A stretch of DNA of 64,000 bases, taken from contig NZ_SMLB01000008.1 of the NCBI RefSeq assembly GCF_004349105.1, positions 124,001 to 188,000 of the forward strand. The letters run 5' to 3'. The DNA is from Jiangella aurantiaca (GTDB lineage: Bacteria; Actinomycetota; Actinomycetes; Jiangellales; Jiangellaceae). The position numbers were made by a program, and so were the translations under genes. The notes under the pieces were generated by a model, which saw only the letters and a list, made by a program, of their open reading frames with translations, was not told the origin of the DNA and ran no database searches. Positions within the stretch are counted from its first letter, which is position 1. The number at the start of each line of letters is the position of its first letter. Shown one piece after another: positions 39,964-47,440 of this stretch.

Positions 39964-41154
39964 GTGTCCGTGGGTTTCCGATCGTTCCTCCACGTGGTCT
40001 CCGGACCGATCGTCGAGGCCGTCGTCGATCATGTGGGCCGGTGGTCGGCCGCGAAGGAGATCGACGTCGACGCTGGGCGGCCGGGACGGGCCGAGCTCGA
40101 CGCCGACGACGTCGTGACGGTGCTGGTCGCCGATGACGACACCGGCCGCCGGCTGTACCGCTGGCGCCGGCTGCACCCGCTGGCCCGCGGCGCCGACGAG
40201 ATCTGGCGCACCACGATCACCGCGGTCGAGGACGGCGCCTCGGGCCGCGGCTGGCTGTGGGTCGAGATCGAGGTCGCCGACGAGCCGGGCGACCGCGCGC
40301 CGCGCGTGCCCTTCATGTCGGTCCCGGCCGTGTTGCGGGGGCTGCTGCCCGACCTGGCGTGCGCCGACGGCCTCGTGCCGGTGAGCACCGAGCCGCGCTG
40401 GGCCGGTCCGTCCGACCTGCCCGATCTCATGGACTACCTCGCCGACGAGTCCAGGCTCGGCCCGGTCTACGTCGCGCGGCAGGGCGCCCGCGACGCCGAC
40501 GAATTCCAGTCATGGGCCACGAACGTCGCCTGGGAGGTGGTCGGGCTCGGGCACATGTTCCTGCTCCCAGCGGCGGCCGAGGACGAGTTCAACGAGATGG
40601 TCGGCCCGAACCACGCCATCCCGGAGGCCGCCATCCGCACCTACCTGCCCGGCGTGAACCTCGACGACCCGTTCGACCCGCGCCGGCACCAGATCCTCGG
40701 CAGCGTCCGCATCGACCGCACCGGCCCGCGGCGGCTGTCGTACATCCTCGGCCTCTCGCAGCGCGACCGCACCCTCAGCATCCCGCTCCCCGACGACGTC
40801 CAGGTCGTCGACGCCGCGCTGACGATGCTGGAGGACCGCATCGGCGACGAGGACGTGCTGGCCCGGCTGCCGGTGGTGGCGACGCCGCCTGTGGGCGTGG
40901 CGGCGCCGGCCGTGGCGGCCGAGCCGATCCAGGTGCTGACCCGGCGCGGCCAGCATCGCCGACTGGTCGAGTTGCTGTCCGAGAACGACCGGCTCCGCGC
41001 GGAGAACGACGAGCTGCGCGGCGCGCTCAACGGTCAGAGCCATACCGGTGCCGCTGTCGCCGCGGCACTCGATGCCCTCGAGCAGCAGGTGCAGTCGTTG
41101 CGGCAGCGGCTGGGCGTCGACGCGGCGGACTGGCGGCGGCTCAGCGCGTCGTAG
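39964..41154 (+). CDS. Unrecognised protein with C-terminal coiled coil
   Basis: 396 residues; I do not recognise the family. The first ~290 residues are mixed alpha/beta with conserved-looking segments (GWLWVEIEV, VPAVLRGLL, LGPVYVARQ, RTYLPGVNL, RRHQILGSVRI). After a Pro/Ala-rich hinge (TPPVGVAAPAVAA) the C terminus is a heptad-type coiled coil (LVELLSENDRLRAENDELRGAL, then ALDALEQQVQSLRQRLG), suggesting oligomerisation. GTG 39964 has GGAGGG (39951-39956) 7 nt upstream; a possible promoter TTGACG-N18-TATCAA lies at 39888-39917. It opens the second accessory region and is followed by two GNAT-like genes and XRE regulators. No signal peptide or membrane segment. Confidence 0.65.
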   Translation: MSVGFRSFLHVVSGPIVEAVVDHVGRWSAAKEIDVDAGRPGRAELDADDVVTVLVADDDTGRRLYRWRRLHPLARGADEIWRTTITAVEDGASGRGWLWVEIEVADEPGDRAPRVPFMSVPAVLRGLLPDLACADGLVPVSTEPRWAGPSDLPDLMDYLADESRLGPVYVARQGARDADEFQSWATNVAWEVVGLGHMFLLPAAAEDEFNEMVGPNHAIPEAAIRTYLPGVNLDDPFDPRRHQILGSVRIDRTGPRRLSYILGLSQRDRTLSIPLPDDVQVVDAALTMLEDRIGDEDVLARLPVVATPPVGVAAPAVAAEPIQVLTRRGQHRRLVELLSENDRLRAENDELRGALNGQSHTGAAVAAALDALEQQVQSLRQRLGVDAADWRRLSAS

Positions 41155-41408
41155 TCGGCAGTCCGCGATCGCGGCTCAGGCGAAGATTGGCTGTCCGGCC
41201 GTCTATTCGGCTCTGGATGTGGCAGACTTTGGGTCGACAGACTATGAGTATCAATCTCCGGCTGAGTTCGCACGATGCAGCAGTTGTGCAGTCCGGCCTC
41301 ACCCGGTTCGGCAGCTTGTGCCAATCCTCGGGTTGCACATAGTCCGCACCGTAGGACAATGGTCGCTCAAGAGCAGGAGCCCGCCCGGCCATCTCGAAAG
41401 AGGTGGTG
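41155..41408. other. Gene-poor interval with one copy of the CAGACTATG element
   Basis: About 250 bp (343 bp if the small ORF at 41409 is disregarded) without a convincing gene. The interval contains the element TCGACAGACTATG at 41234-41246, identical to copies upstream of XRE genes at 43182 and 43818; on the minus strand the run continues as a second half-copy, CAAAGTCTG. No start codon lies at the expected 32-33 bp, so this copy is not in front of a visible gene. Confidence 0.5.
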
Positions 41409-41501
41409 ATGGTGTTCGACGCCGCTCGTGATCGCCCTGACGGCTGTGACCCCGGCCAGCCGGACAACCCGCCTGCCAACCATGTCGTGCGAGCGAGGTG
41501 A
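41409..41501 (+). CDS. Possible 30-residue leader ORF upstream of the GNAT-like gene
   Basis: ATG 41409 has GAGG (41400-41403) 5 nt upstream and the frame ends at TGA 41499-41501, which overlaps a GTG (41498-41500) in frame with the next gene, giving a GTGA coupling as elsewhere in this genome. The peptide is polar and rich in Pro and Asp, with no signal sequence. Codon third positions are less GC-biased than in neighbours, so it may be a regulatory leader or not expressed. Low confidence. Confidence 0.3.
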   Translation: MVFDAARDRPDGCDPGQPDNPPANHVVRAR

Positions 41502-42160
41502 CCGGACACATGGCCGACCTGCCTGCGAACCCGATGTCGATCGAATTGAGTGTCACCCACCGGATGCTGTGGTGGCAGACGGTCGATGAGGACGACCTTC
41601 CCGAGCACTGGCACGTCTCCGCCGACGTGTGGAACCTCGACGTGTGCCGCCCCGAACACCGTCACGTCGGCGACTTCTCCCTCGCCGTCGCCGACCTCAA
41701 CAGCGACCGCAACCTGCTCGACAGCATCGAGCTGGGGGAGTGGGCCCTGGAGTTCATCGCCGAGACCGTCATCGACCTCGCCGAGGGCACCCTCGTCCCC
41801 GAGCTGGACGAGCAGATCAGCGAGGGCCTGCCGCGCATGGTGATCCTGCGCCGGTTCGAGCTGGCCGCGGCATGGCGGGGGTACGGCCTGGCCGCCCCGC
41901 TGACGGCGGCGGCGCTGGGCCGGTTCTCCACCACGGCCCGGCTCGCGGTGTGCCGGCTCTCGCCCGCCGACTTCCTCGACGGCTGCGCTGACCGGGTGTC
42001 CGCGGAGCTCACCTGCCTGCGGCTGGGTGCCCTGCTGGAACGCATCGGCTTCTACCTGTGGCGCGGGGTGTACGTGGTCGACCTGCGCGATCCCGCGCTC
42101 ACCGACGCCAGCTTCGAGCCACTCGAGCGCTGGGGTCCCTACAACGACCCGGGCCAGTGA
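41498..42160 (+). CDS. GNAT-fold-like protein, tandem paralogue 1
   Basis: 220 residues from GTG 41498 (216 from ATG 41510). The second half shows a GNAT-like pattern: RMVILRRFELAAAWRGYGLAA (motif A-like beta-strand and R-G-x-G/A loop) then LTAAALGRFSTTARLAVCRL and a late LLERIGFYLWRGVYVVDL resembling the C-terminal GNAT beta-bulge. The first half (MSIELSVTHRMLWWQTV) is not recognised. It is homologous throughout to the next gene. Function and acceptor unknown; GAGGTG precedes ATG 41510. Confidence 0.6.
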   Translation: MTGHMADLPANPMSIELSVTHRMLWWQTVDEDDLPEHWHVSADVWNLDVCRPEHRHVGDFSLAVADLNSDRNLLDSIELGEWALEFIAETVIDLAEGTLVPELDEQISEGLPRMVILRRFELAAAWRGYGLAAPLTAAALGRFSTTARLAVCRLSPADFLDGCADRVSAELTCLRLGALLERIGFYLWRGVYVVDLRDPALTDASFEPLERWGPYNDPGQ

Positions 42161-42176
42161 GGACGGGTCCACGATC

Positions 42177-42845
42177 GTGCTGAGCGCCCCGCCGGCCAAC
42201 CCGATGTCCGTCGAGCTGACCGTGCAGCACCGCCGCGCGTGGTGGCAGGCCGACGACGAACTGCAGCCCGAGGCGTGGGAGGTCACCGCCGACGTCTCCG
42301 AGCTGGACGTCTGCCCGCCCAGCCTCCGCCACGTCGCCGAGCTGTCCGTCACCGTCGCCGACCTGCGCCGTGGTCGGGTTCCCCTGGACGCCGTCGTGCT
42401 GGGCGAGTGGGCGCCTGGCTTCCTCGCCGCGGCGGCCGGCGAGGGCGGTGCGCTCCAGCCCGGCTTGGAGGAGCTGGTGAGCGACGGCCCGCCGCGGGTG
42501 GTCGTCGTGCGCCGGTACGAGCTGATGCCCGAGTGGCGCGGCCACGGGCTCGGCCCGGTGCTGCTGGCCGGTGCGCTTGCGGCGTTCCTGCCGCTGGCCC
42601 GGCTCGCCGCGTTCAGGGTGACGGCGCCGCCGGCCGCCGTTCCCGGCCCGCCTGGCGTCACCGGTCTCGGCCGCGCCGCCCGCGAGCGGGTGGCCGAGCG
42701 GTTGCAGGCCCGGCGGACCGCTGTGCTGGAGCGGCTCGGGTTCCGGCTCTGGGACGGCGTGCACGTCGCCGACCTGCGCGGGGTCGAGCTCGCAGACGCC
42801 CGGCACGGCCCGCTCGATCGCTGGCGGCGGCTGGACTGGCGCTGA
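42177..42845 (+). CDS. GNAT-fold-like protein, tandem paralogue 2
   Basis: 222 residues, a tandem duplicate of the previous gene: MSVELTVQHRRAWWQADDE parallels MSIELSVTHRMLWWQTVDE, and RVVVVRRYELMPEWRGHGLG parallels the GNAT motif A region. The C-terminal VLERLGFRLWDGVHVADL is equally conserved. It starts 16 bp after its paralogue (GTG 42177; ATG 42204 is an alternative) and converges on the first XRE gene with 4 bp between stops. The duplication suggests paired acetyltransferases or a heterodimer (inference). Confidence 0.6.
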   Translation: MLSAPPANPMSVELTVQHRRAWWQADDELQPEAWEVTADVSELDVCPPSLRHVAELSVTVADLRRGRVPLDAVVLGEWAPGFLAAAAGEGGALQPGLEELVSDGPPRVVVVRRYELMPEWRGHGLGPVLLAGALAAFLPLARLAAFRVTAPPAAVPGPPGVTGLGRAARERVAERLQARRTAVLERLGFRLWDGVHVADLRGVELADARHGPLDRWRRLDWR

Positions 42846-42849
42846 CGCG

Positions 42850-43149
42850 TCAGGCGGGCTTGGTCCGGGTTGACGGCGTAGTCCCCGACGCCGGCCCGTC
42901 GCGCGTCACGTCATCCGCGAGCAGGTCGCGCGGGTCGGTCTCCAGGGCCGCCGCCAGCAGGTAGAGGTTGTCCAGTGTGAGGTTGCGGGTGCCGCGCTCG
43001 ACGCCGCCGGAGAACTTGCCGCGGTAACCCATGCGGGCGTCCAGCTGCCGCTGGGTCAGTCCGAGCTCGCCGCGGCGGGCGCGCGCCGTCTCGCCGAAGG
43101 CCATGAGGAAGTCGGCCTTCCGGGTCTTGACGTCGTCGTGTGCGGGCAT
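42850..43149 (-). CDS. XRE-type helix-turn-helix regulator 1
   Basis: 99 residues with a Cro/C1-type helix-turn-helix at about 15-75 (ETARARRGELGLTQRQLDARMGYRGKFSGGVERGTRNLTLDNLYLLA) and a short polar tail. It probably binds DNA as a dimer. The ATG at 43149 lies 33 bp downstream of the conserved element at 43182-43194. First of three small paralogous regulators in a row on the minus strand. Confidence 0.8.
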   Translation of the reverse strand: MPAHDDVKTRKADFLMAFGETARARRGELGLTQRQLDARMGYRGKFSGGVERGTRNLTLDNLYLLAAALETDPRDLLADDVTRDGPASGTTPSTRTKPA

Positions 43150-43181
43150 CCAATCACCGTCGGGGCATGATGATCGTTTCG

Positions 43182-43194
43182 TCGACAGACTATG
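43182..43194 (-). promoter_or_regulatory. CATAGTCTGTCGA element upstream of XRE gene 1
   Basis: TCGACAGACTATG on the plus strand, 33 bp from the ATG at 43149 (minus strand). Identical to copies at 41234 and 43818 and one mismatch from 43466. The region at -12 to -7 from the start reads GACGGT. Position and spacing suggest a promoter or operator. Confidence 0.6.
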
Positions 43195-43209
43195 GAGAGC
43201 ACCCTCGCG

Positions 43210-43434
43210 TCAGAGCAGATCGCGGGCGGTGACGCCCAGTGCCCGGGCGAGGCGATGGATGTTGAGCAGGGCCACGTTGCGCTCGCCGCGCTCGATCGAG
43301 CCGACGTAGGTGCGGTGGAGGTTGGCGCGATCGGCGAGGTCTTCCTGGCTGAGGCCCAGCTCACGACGGAGCTCCCGGACGCGGGTGCCGAACGCGCTGA
43401 GGGCGCGGCGCTCGTCGTCGGGAGGCTGGGGCAC
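43210..43434 (-). CDS. XRE-type helix-turn-helix regulator 2
   Basis: 74 residues, almost entirely a Cro/C1 helix-turn-helix: FGTRVRELRRELGLSQEDLADRANLHRTYVGSIERGERNVALLNIHRLARALG. The GTG at 43434 lies 32 bp downstream of the shared element (43466-43478). It has no C-terminal effector domain. Its neighbours at 42850 and 43517 have the same fold. Confidence 0.82.
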   Translation of the reverse strand: MPQPPDDERRALSAFGTRVRELRRELGLSQEDLADRANLHRTYVGSIERGERNVALLNIHRLARALGVTARDLL

Positions 43435-43465
43435 CCGTCTACGCTGCGGGTCGCCCCGTTCAAGA

Positions 43466-43478
43466 TCTACAGACTATG
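43466..43478 (-). promoter_or_regulatory. CATAGTCTGTAGA element upstream of XRE gene 2
   Basis: TCTACAGACTATG on the plus strand, one mismatch from the other copies, 32 bp from the GTG at 43434 (minus strand). The six bases at -12 to -7 read CAGCGT. Together with the adjacent GAGTAG it forms a CTAC...GTAG inverted pair. Confidence 0.55.
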
Positions 43479-43516
43479 AGTAGCATGCCCGGGTTCGGCC
43501 ACCCCGGGCGAGGGCA

Positions 43517-43786
43517 CTATTCGGGTACAGCGGGCAGAACGGGTAGTGGGTGATCGGGCAGTAGATCGCTGGCCGGGCGGCCCAACGCGGCTGCCAGCAG
43601 ATGCACGACGAAGATCGACGGGGTGCGCTCGGCCCGCTCGAGCATCCCGACGTACGAGCGATCCAGCCCGGCGGCGATGGCCAGCGCCTCCTGGCTCAGC
43701 TCCGGCTCGGCGGCGTCGCGCAGCTCCTGCAGCCGGGCGGCGAACGCCTCGCGCAGGCCGCGGGCGTACTCCTCGGTCGTGGACAC
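43517..43786 (-). CDS. XRE-type helix-turn-helix regulator 3
   Basis: 89 residues with a Cro/C1 helix-turn-helix (LQELRDAAEPELSQEALAIAAGLDRSYVGMLERAERTPSIFVVHLLAAALG) and a short Pro/Leu tail. The GTG at 43786 lies 32 bp from the shared element (43818-43830). Its long spacing between the first two helices differs from its neighbours. The divergent gene at 43935 encodes an AlkZ-like protein. Confidence 0.8.
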   Translation of the reverse strand: MSTTEEYARGLREAFAARLQELRDAAEPELSQEALAIAAGLDRSYVGMLERAERTPSIFVVHLLAAALGRPASDLLPDHPLPVLPAVPE

Positions 43787-43817
43787 TCGTCCACGGTCCG
43801 GGCCTGGGCACTATGGG

Positions 43818-43830
43818 TCGACAGACTATG
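43818..43830 (-). promoter_or_regulatory. CATAGTCTGTCGA element upstream of XRE gene 3
   Basis: TCGACAGACTATG on the plus strand, exactly 32 bp from the GTG at 43786 (minus strand). A second CATAGT follows 9 bp further on (43810-43815), making a direct repeat. The six bases at -12 to -7 read GACCGT, close to GACGGT and CAGCGT at the other two genes. Confidence 0.6.
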
Positions 43831-43934
43831 GATGGCATTCTTGTTATTCGAGCGCTGACCGCGAGGTCCCAGGCAGCGGCGAGCCCCACGAGGGACAAGG
43901 GACGAATGTCGGTGGTCGGTGGCAGGGTTGACTC

Positions 43935-45056
43935 GTGATCACGCGCGCGCAGGTGCTCGCCTACCGGGCCGCGGTCAGTGGGCTGTCCGGGCCGGGCGCG
44001 GTGCTGCTCACAGGCGTCCAGGACCATCCGGCGGGCATGACGGCGCGGCTCGCCGTGGCGCTCCGCGGGGGTGGGGACGGTGACGACGACGGCGTGCTGG
44101 TGCACTCGATGCGAGCCGCGATGCACCTGCACCGGTCGTCCGATCTCGGGCTGCTGGCCGCGGCGCTGCGCGTCGACGATGGCGCCGAGCTGGCCAAGCC
44201 GTCGATCGGCCCGTTCGGCACCGAGATCGGCGCCGGCTTCGGCGCGGGCATCGACCAGGTGGCGGCCGTCATGCGCGACGTCATGGCCGATGGGATGGCG
44301 CGCACCAAGGGCGAGCTGTCCGGCGCCGTCTCGCCCCGGATCGACCGCTGGCTGGCGCCGTGGTGCGAAGGCTGCGGCGTCCACCACGTGCAGGACGCGC
44401 TGTTCCGGTTCGCCACGCTGCAGGCGCGGCTCGTCATCGACGTCGAGTCGCCGTCGGTGTTCCGGTTCCGCACTGCGTCGCTCGATGGCGGTCCTGCGGC
44501 CGGTGCCGCCGGTGAGGCTGCGGAGGCCCGGGTCTCCGCGGCGCGGGCCGAGCTCGTCCGCCGGTTCGTCCACGCCGCCGGGCCGGCGCGGCCGGCGCAT
44601 CTGGCCGCCTGGCTCTCGCTCTCGCCGGCCGCGGCGAAGCGCTGGTGGTCGCTGGCCGAGGCCGACCTCACCGACGTCGAGGTCGACGGTCGGCGCGGCT
44701 CGATCCTCGCGGCCGACGCGCCGTTGTTCGAGGCGGTGCCTGAGCCGGGCGAGCTGCGGGTGCTCGGTCCGTACGATCCGCTCACCGAACTGGCCGACCG
44801 CGAGTTCCTGGTGCCCGACGCCGCCGCGCGGCGACAGGTCTGGGCCGCCGCGGCGAACCCCGGCATCGTTCTGCGGGACGGCGAGATCGCCGGCACCTGG
44901 CGGCGCCGGACCGACCGGCGCCGGCTCACCCTGACGGCGACCGCGTTCGGCGCGCTGCCGCCCGGCTGGACCGACCACGAGTCCGTCCGCGCCGACGCCG
45001 ACGTCATCGGGCGGTTCGTCGACGCCAAGGAGGTGAGGATCGAGACGGCAGGCTGA
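43935..45056 (+). CDS. AlkZ-like winged-helix (HTH_42) protein
   Basis: 373 residues of the winged-helix DNA-binding family that includes AlkZ-type DNA glycosylases. The N-terminal LAYRAAVSGLSGPG and LLTGVQDHPAGMTARLAVALR regions match the family, whose glycosylase members use a Q-x-Q/D motif (VQD here). The remainder has the GTWRRRTDRRRLTLT-like strands near the C terminus. In glycosylase members this fold removes bulky or crosslinked bases; I cannot say whether this protein is catalytic. Start GTG 43935. It is divergent from the three XRE genes. Confidence 0.7.
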   Translation: MITRAQVLAYRAAVSGLSGPGAVLLTGVQDHPAGMTARLAVALRGGGDGDDDGVLVHSMRAAMHLHRSSDLGLLAAALRVDDGAELAKPSIGPFGTEIGAGFGAGIDQVAAVMRDVMADGMARTKGELSGAVSPRIDRWLAPWCEGCGVHHVQDALFRFATLQARLVIDVESPSVFRFRTASLDGGPAAGAAGEAAEARVSAARAELVRRFVHAAGPARPAHLAAWLSLSPAAAKRWWSLAEADLTDVEVDGRRGSILAADAPLFEAVPEPGELRVLGPYDPLTELADREFLVPDAAARRQVWAAAANPGIVLRDGEIAGTWRRRTDRRRLTLTATAFGALPPGWTDHESVRADADVIGRFVDAKEVRIETAG

Positions 45057-45211
45057 GTCGGCCGGCCGGCTGCGCCGGGACACGCCGGAGCGATCTGCCA
45101 CCGGGAACGTGGCGGCCGGGTGCATCGTCGTGCACAATGGAGCCGTCGCAGGTTCACCTGGACGGAACGAGGTCGCAGGGGAAGGCGTCCCTCGAACCGC
45201 AGGAGGATCCG

Positions 45212-45706
45212 GTGACGACTCGTGGCGTTCTGTACGTCCACGCCGCTACGTCGGCCTTGTGCCCACACATCGAGTGGGCAGTGGCCGGCGCTCTTGGTGT
45301 GCGCGTGAAGCTGGAGTGGAGCGCGCAGCCGGCCGCACCAGGGATGTACCGTGCCGAGCTGTCGTGGCAGGGTGCCGCCGGCACCGGGGCCAAGATCGCG
45401 TCGGCGCTGCGCGGCTGGATGCACCTGCGCTTCGAGGTGACCGAGGAGCCCAGTCCCGGCTGCGAGGGCGCGCGCTACTCCTACACTCCGGAGCTCGGCG
45501 TCTTCCACGCGGTGACGGGCGTCCACGGCGACATCATGATCCCCGAGGACCGCATCAAGGCCGCCGTCGTGAAGGCGGCGATGGGCGAGGTCGACCTCGA
45601 GGAAGAGCTGCGTCGGCTGCTCGGCGCGCCGTGGGACGAGGAGCTCGAACCGTTCCGCTACGCGGGCGACGGCGCCCCGGTCCGGTGGCTCCACCAGGTC
45701 GTCTGA
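45212..45706 (+). CDS. DUF3145 family protein
   Basis: 164 residues that match the actinobacterial DUF3145 family: TTRGVLYVHAATSALCPHIE, WAVAGALGVRVKLEW, GAAGTGAKIASALRGWMHLR, FEVTEEPSPGCEGARYSYTP, and GDIMIPEDRIKAAVVKA. Function is unknown; it is commonly found next to the fatty-acid operon, as here. GTG 45212 is preceded by GGAGG (45202-45206), fixing the start. Confidence 0.85.
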   Translation: MTTRGVLYVHAATSALCPHIEWAVAGALGVRVKLEWSAQPAAPGMYRAELSWQGAAGTGAKIASALRGWMHLRFEVTEEPSPGCEGARYSYTPELGVFHAVTGVHGDIMIPEDRIKAAVVKAAMGEVDLEEELRRLLGAPWDEELEPFRYAGDGAPVRWLHQVV

Positions 45707-45747
45707 ACGGTTGAGTGGCGGGTCGGAAATTCATCCGCGACAGGGCC

Positions 45748-45776
45748 TTCACAAGACGCCAAGTCCTCGGTATGGT
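45748..45776 (+). promoter_or_regulatory. Housekeeping-type promoter TTCACA-N17-TATGGT
   Basis: TTCACA (45748-45753) and TATGGT (45771-45776) are 17 bp apart, with the expected transcription start near 45783. No gene start follows on the plus strand; instead a strong terminator lies about 90 bp further. This promoter therefore probably serves a small RNA. Confidence 0.55.
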
Positions 45777-45782
45777 CACGGA

Positions 45783-45908
45783 CAGGTAACACACCTCAAG
45801 ACGTGGCCGCTCCGGCATCGGTGGTTGTCCCCGGCCCGGTGACCGGGAAATACAGCGGCCTCACCACGTAGCAGCGCCCCGGACCAACGGTCCGGGGCGC
45901 TCCGTTTT
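45783..45908 (+). ncRNA. Candidate structured small RNA (~125 nt)
   Basis: The interval starts at the predicted +1 of the promoter at 45748 and ends at the T tract of a strong terminator. Pairing is visible: ACGTGG (45801-45806) with CCACGT (45864-45869), continued by CCGCT (45807-45811) with AGCGG (45854-45858), enclosing a CCCGG/CCGGG hairpin (45835-45847), then the terminator stem. No significant reading frame is present. The family was not recognised. Covariation in relatives or RNA-seq would be needed. Confidence 0.5.
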
Positions 45909-45909
45909 G
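45874..45909 (+). terminator. Strong intrinsic terminator
   Basis: A perfect 12-bp stem, GCGCCCCGGACC (45874-45885) with GGTCCGGGGCGC (45889-45900), a 3-nt loop AAC and a following TCCGTTTTGT. The T tract is on the plus strand, so it ends plus-strand transcription (DUF3145 and the small RNA). The fatty-acid operon ends facing it from the other side. Confidence 0.85.
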
Positions 45910-45988
45910 TCGGAGCGCACAGCGAGCTCCCGCCCCAGCCAGATGGCCCTGGCGAGGCGGGAGCTCGGGTCTGGTGGGACGGCCGGCC

Positions 45989-47440
45989 CTACAGCGGGAT
46001 GTTGCCGTGCGAGCCGCGCCGGTCGGGAGCCTCGGCGATCGCGCGGGCCAGCGCCGAGCGGGTCTGCTCGGGGGTGACGACCTCGTCGACGACGCCGATC
46101 TCCATGGCGCGGTCGAGGCCGCCGGCGATGCGGGCGTGCTCCTCGGCCAGCTCGGCCTCGACCTGCGGGCGGAGCTCGGGGGCCACCTCGGCCAGCTTGC
46201 GGCGGTGCAGGACGCGGACGGCGGCGACGGCACCCATGACGGCGACCTCAGCGGTCGGCCAGGCAAGAACGCGAGTCGCGCCCAGGGCCCGCGAGTTCAT
46301 CGCGATGTATGCGCCGCCGTAGACCTTGCGGGTCACCAGCGTCACCCGCGGCACGGTCGCCTCGGCGAACGCGTGCAGCAGCTTCGCGCCACGCCGGACG
46401 ACGCCGTCCCACTCCTGGCCGACGCCGGGGAGGTAGCCGGGGACGTCGACGACGACCAGCAGCGGGACGCCGAACGCGTCGCACATGCGGACGAACCGGG
46501 CTGCCTTCTCGGCCGAGATCGAGTCGAGGCAGCCGCCGAGGCGCAGCGGGTTGTTCGCGATGATCCCGACGGTGCGGCCGCCGAACCGGCCCAGCGTGGT
46601 GGTGATGTTCGGCGCCCATCGCGGGTGCAGCTCGACTCCGGTGCCTTCGTCGAGGAGGTCCTCGACGATCGGGTGGACGTCGTAGGCGCGCTTCGCCGAC
46701 TCCGGGAAGTGCACGCCGAGGTCACGGTCCTCGACCGAAGCAACGTCCAGCAACCCCTGCGAGCCGAGCAGCGCACCGAGCGCCCGCGCCCGGTCCAGCG
46801 CCTCCCGCTCCGTGCTCGCGACGACGTGGACGACGCCGGAGCGGCGGCCGTGCGGCTCCGGGCCGCCCAGCCGCAGCATGTCGACGTCCTCGCCGGTGAC
46901 CGAGCGGACCACCTCGGGGCCGGTCACGAAGACCCGGCCCTCGGGGCCCATGATCACGATGTCGGTGAGCGCCGGGCCGTACGCGCCGCCGCCGGCGGCC
47001 GGGCCGAGCACGACCGACAGCTGCGGGATCCTGCCCGACGCGCGGGTCATGGCCGCGAAGATCTGGCCGACGGCGTGCAACGACAGCACGCCCTCGGGCA
47101 GCCGGGCACCGCCGGAGTGCCACAGGCCGATGATCGGGACGCCGTCGGCCAGCGCCCGCTCGTACGCCTCGACGACCACCTGGCAGCCGTCCGCACCCAT
47201 CGCGCCACCCATGACGGTGGCGTCGGAGCAGAACGCGACGACCGGCGTCCCGTGCACCGTGCCGACGGCGGCGAGCATGCCGCTGAGGTCGTCGGCGCTG
47301 ATCAGCTCGAGCGAGCCCTCGTCGAACAGGGCGGCGAGCCGGCGCTTGGGATGGCGCGGGTCCTCGTCCCGCGGCGGCCTGGAAGACGCAGTCGGCTCTC
47401 TCGATGTTTGCGATGCCGGACGATCTGCCAGAGCGGTCAT
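45989..47440 (-). CDS. Acyl-CoA carboxylase beta (carboxyltransferase) subunit
   Basis: 483 residues with both crotonase-like halves of a biotin-dependent carboxyltransferase: GTVHGTPVVAFCSDATVMGGAMG, HSGGARLPEGV, GPAAGGGAYGPALTD in the N half and RFGGRTVGIIANNPLRLGGCLD, DVPGYLPGVGQEW, KVYGGAYIAMNSRALG in the C half. It transfers carboxyl from biotin to acetyl- or propionyl-CoA to give malonyl- or methylmalonyl-CoA. It is the last gene of the fatty-acid operon, its start overlapping the fabF stop (TGATG). The biotin-carrier subunit is not in the window. Confidence 0.9.
   Translation of the reverse strand: MTALADRPASQTSREPTASSRPPRDEDPRHPKRRLAALFDEGSLELISADDLSGMLAAVGTVHGTPVVAFCSDATVMGGAMGADGCQVVVEAYERALADGVPIIGLWHSGGARLPEGVLSLHAVGQIFAAMTRASGRIPQLSVVLGPAAGGGAYGPALTDIVIMGPEGRVFVTGPEVVRSVTGEDVDMLRLGGPEPHGRRSGVVHVVASTEREALDRARALGALLGSQGLLDVASVEDRDLGVHFPESAKRAYDVHPIVEDLLDEGTGVELHPRWAPNITTTLGRFGGRTVGIIANNPLRLGGCLDSISAEKAARFVRMCDAFGVPLLVVVDVPGYLPGVGQEWDGVVRRGAKLLHAFAEATVPRVTLVTRKVYGGAYIAMNSRALGATRVLAWPTAEVAVMGAVAAVRVLHRRKLAEVAPELRPQVEAELAEEHARIAGGLDRAMEIGVVDEVVTPEQTRSALARAIAEAPDRRGSHGNIPL

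Noticed and set aside
43056-43463. Overlapping minus-strand frame covering the second XRE gene
   Set aside because: Rich in Ser/Ala/Pro with no motif; the 43210-43434 frame gives a complete helix-turn-helix and fits the element spacing.
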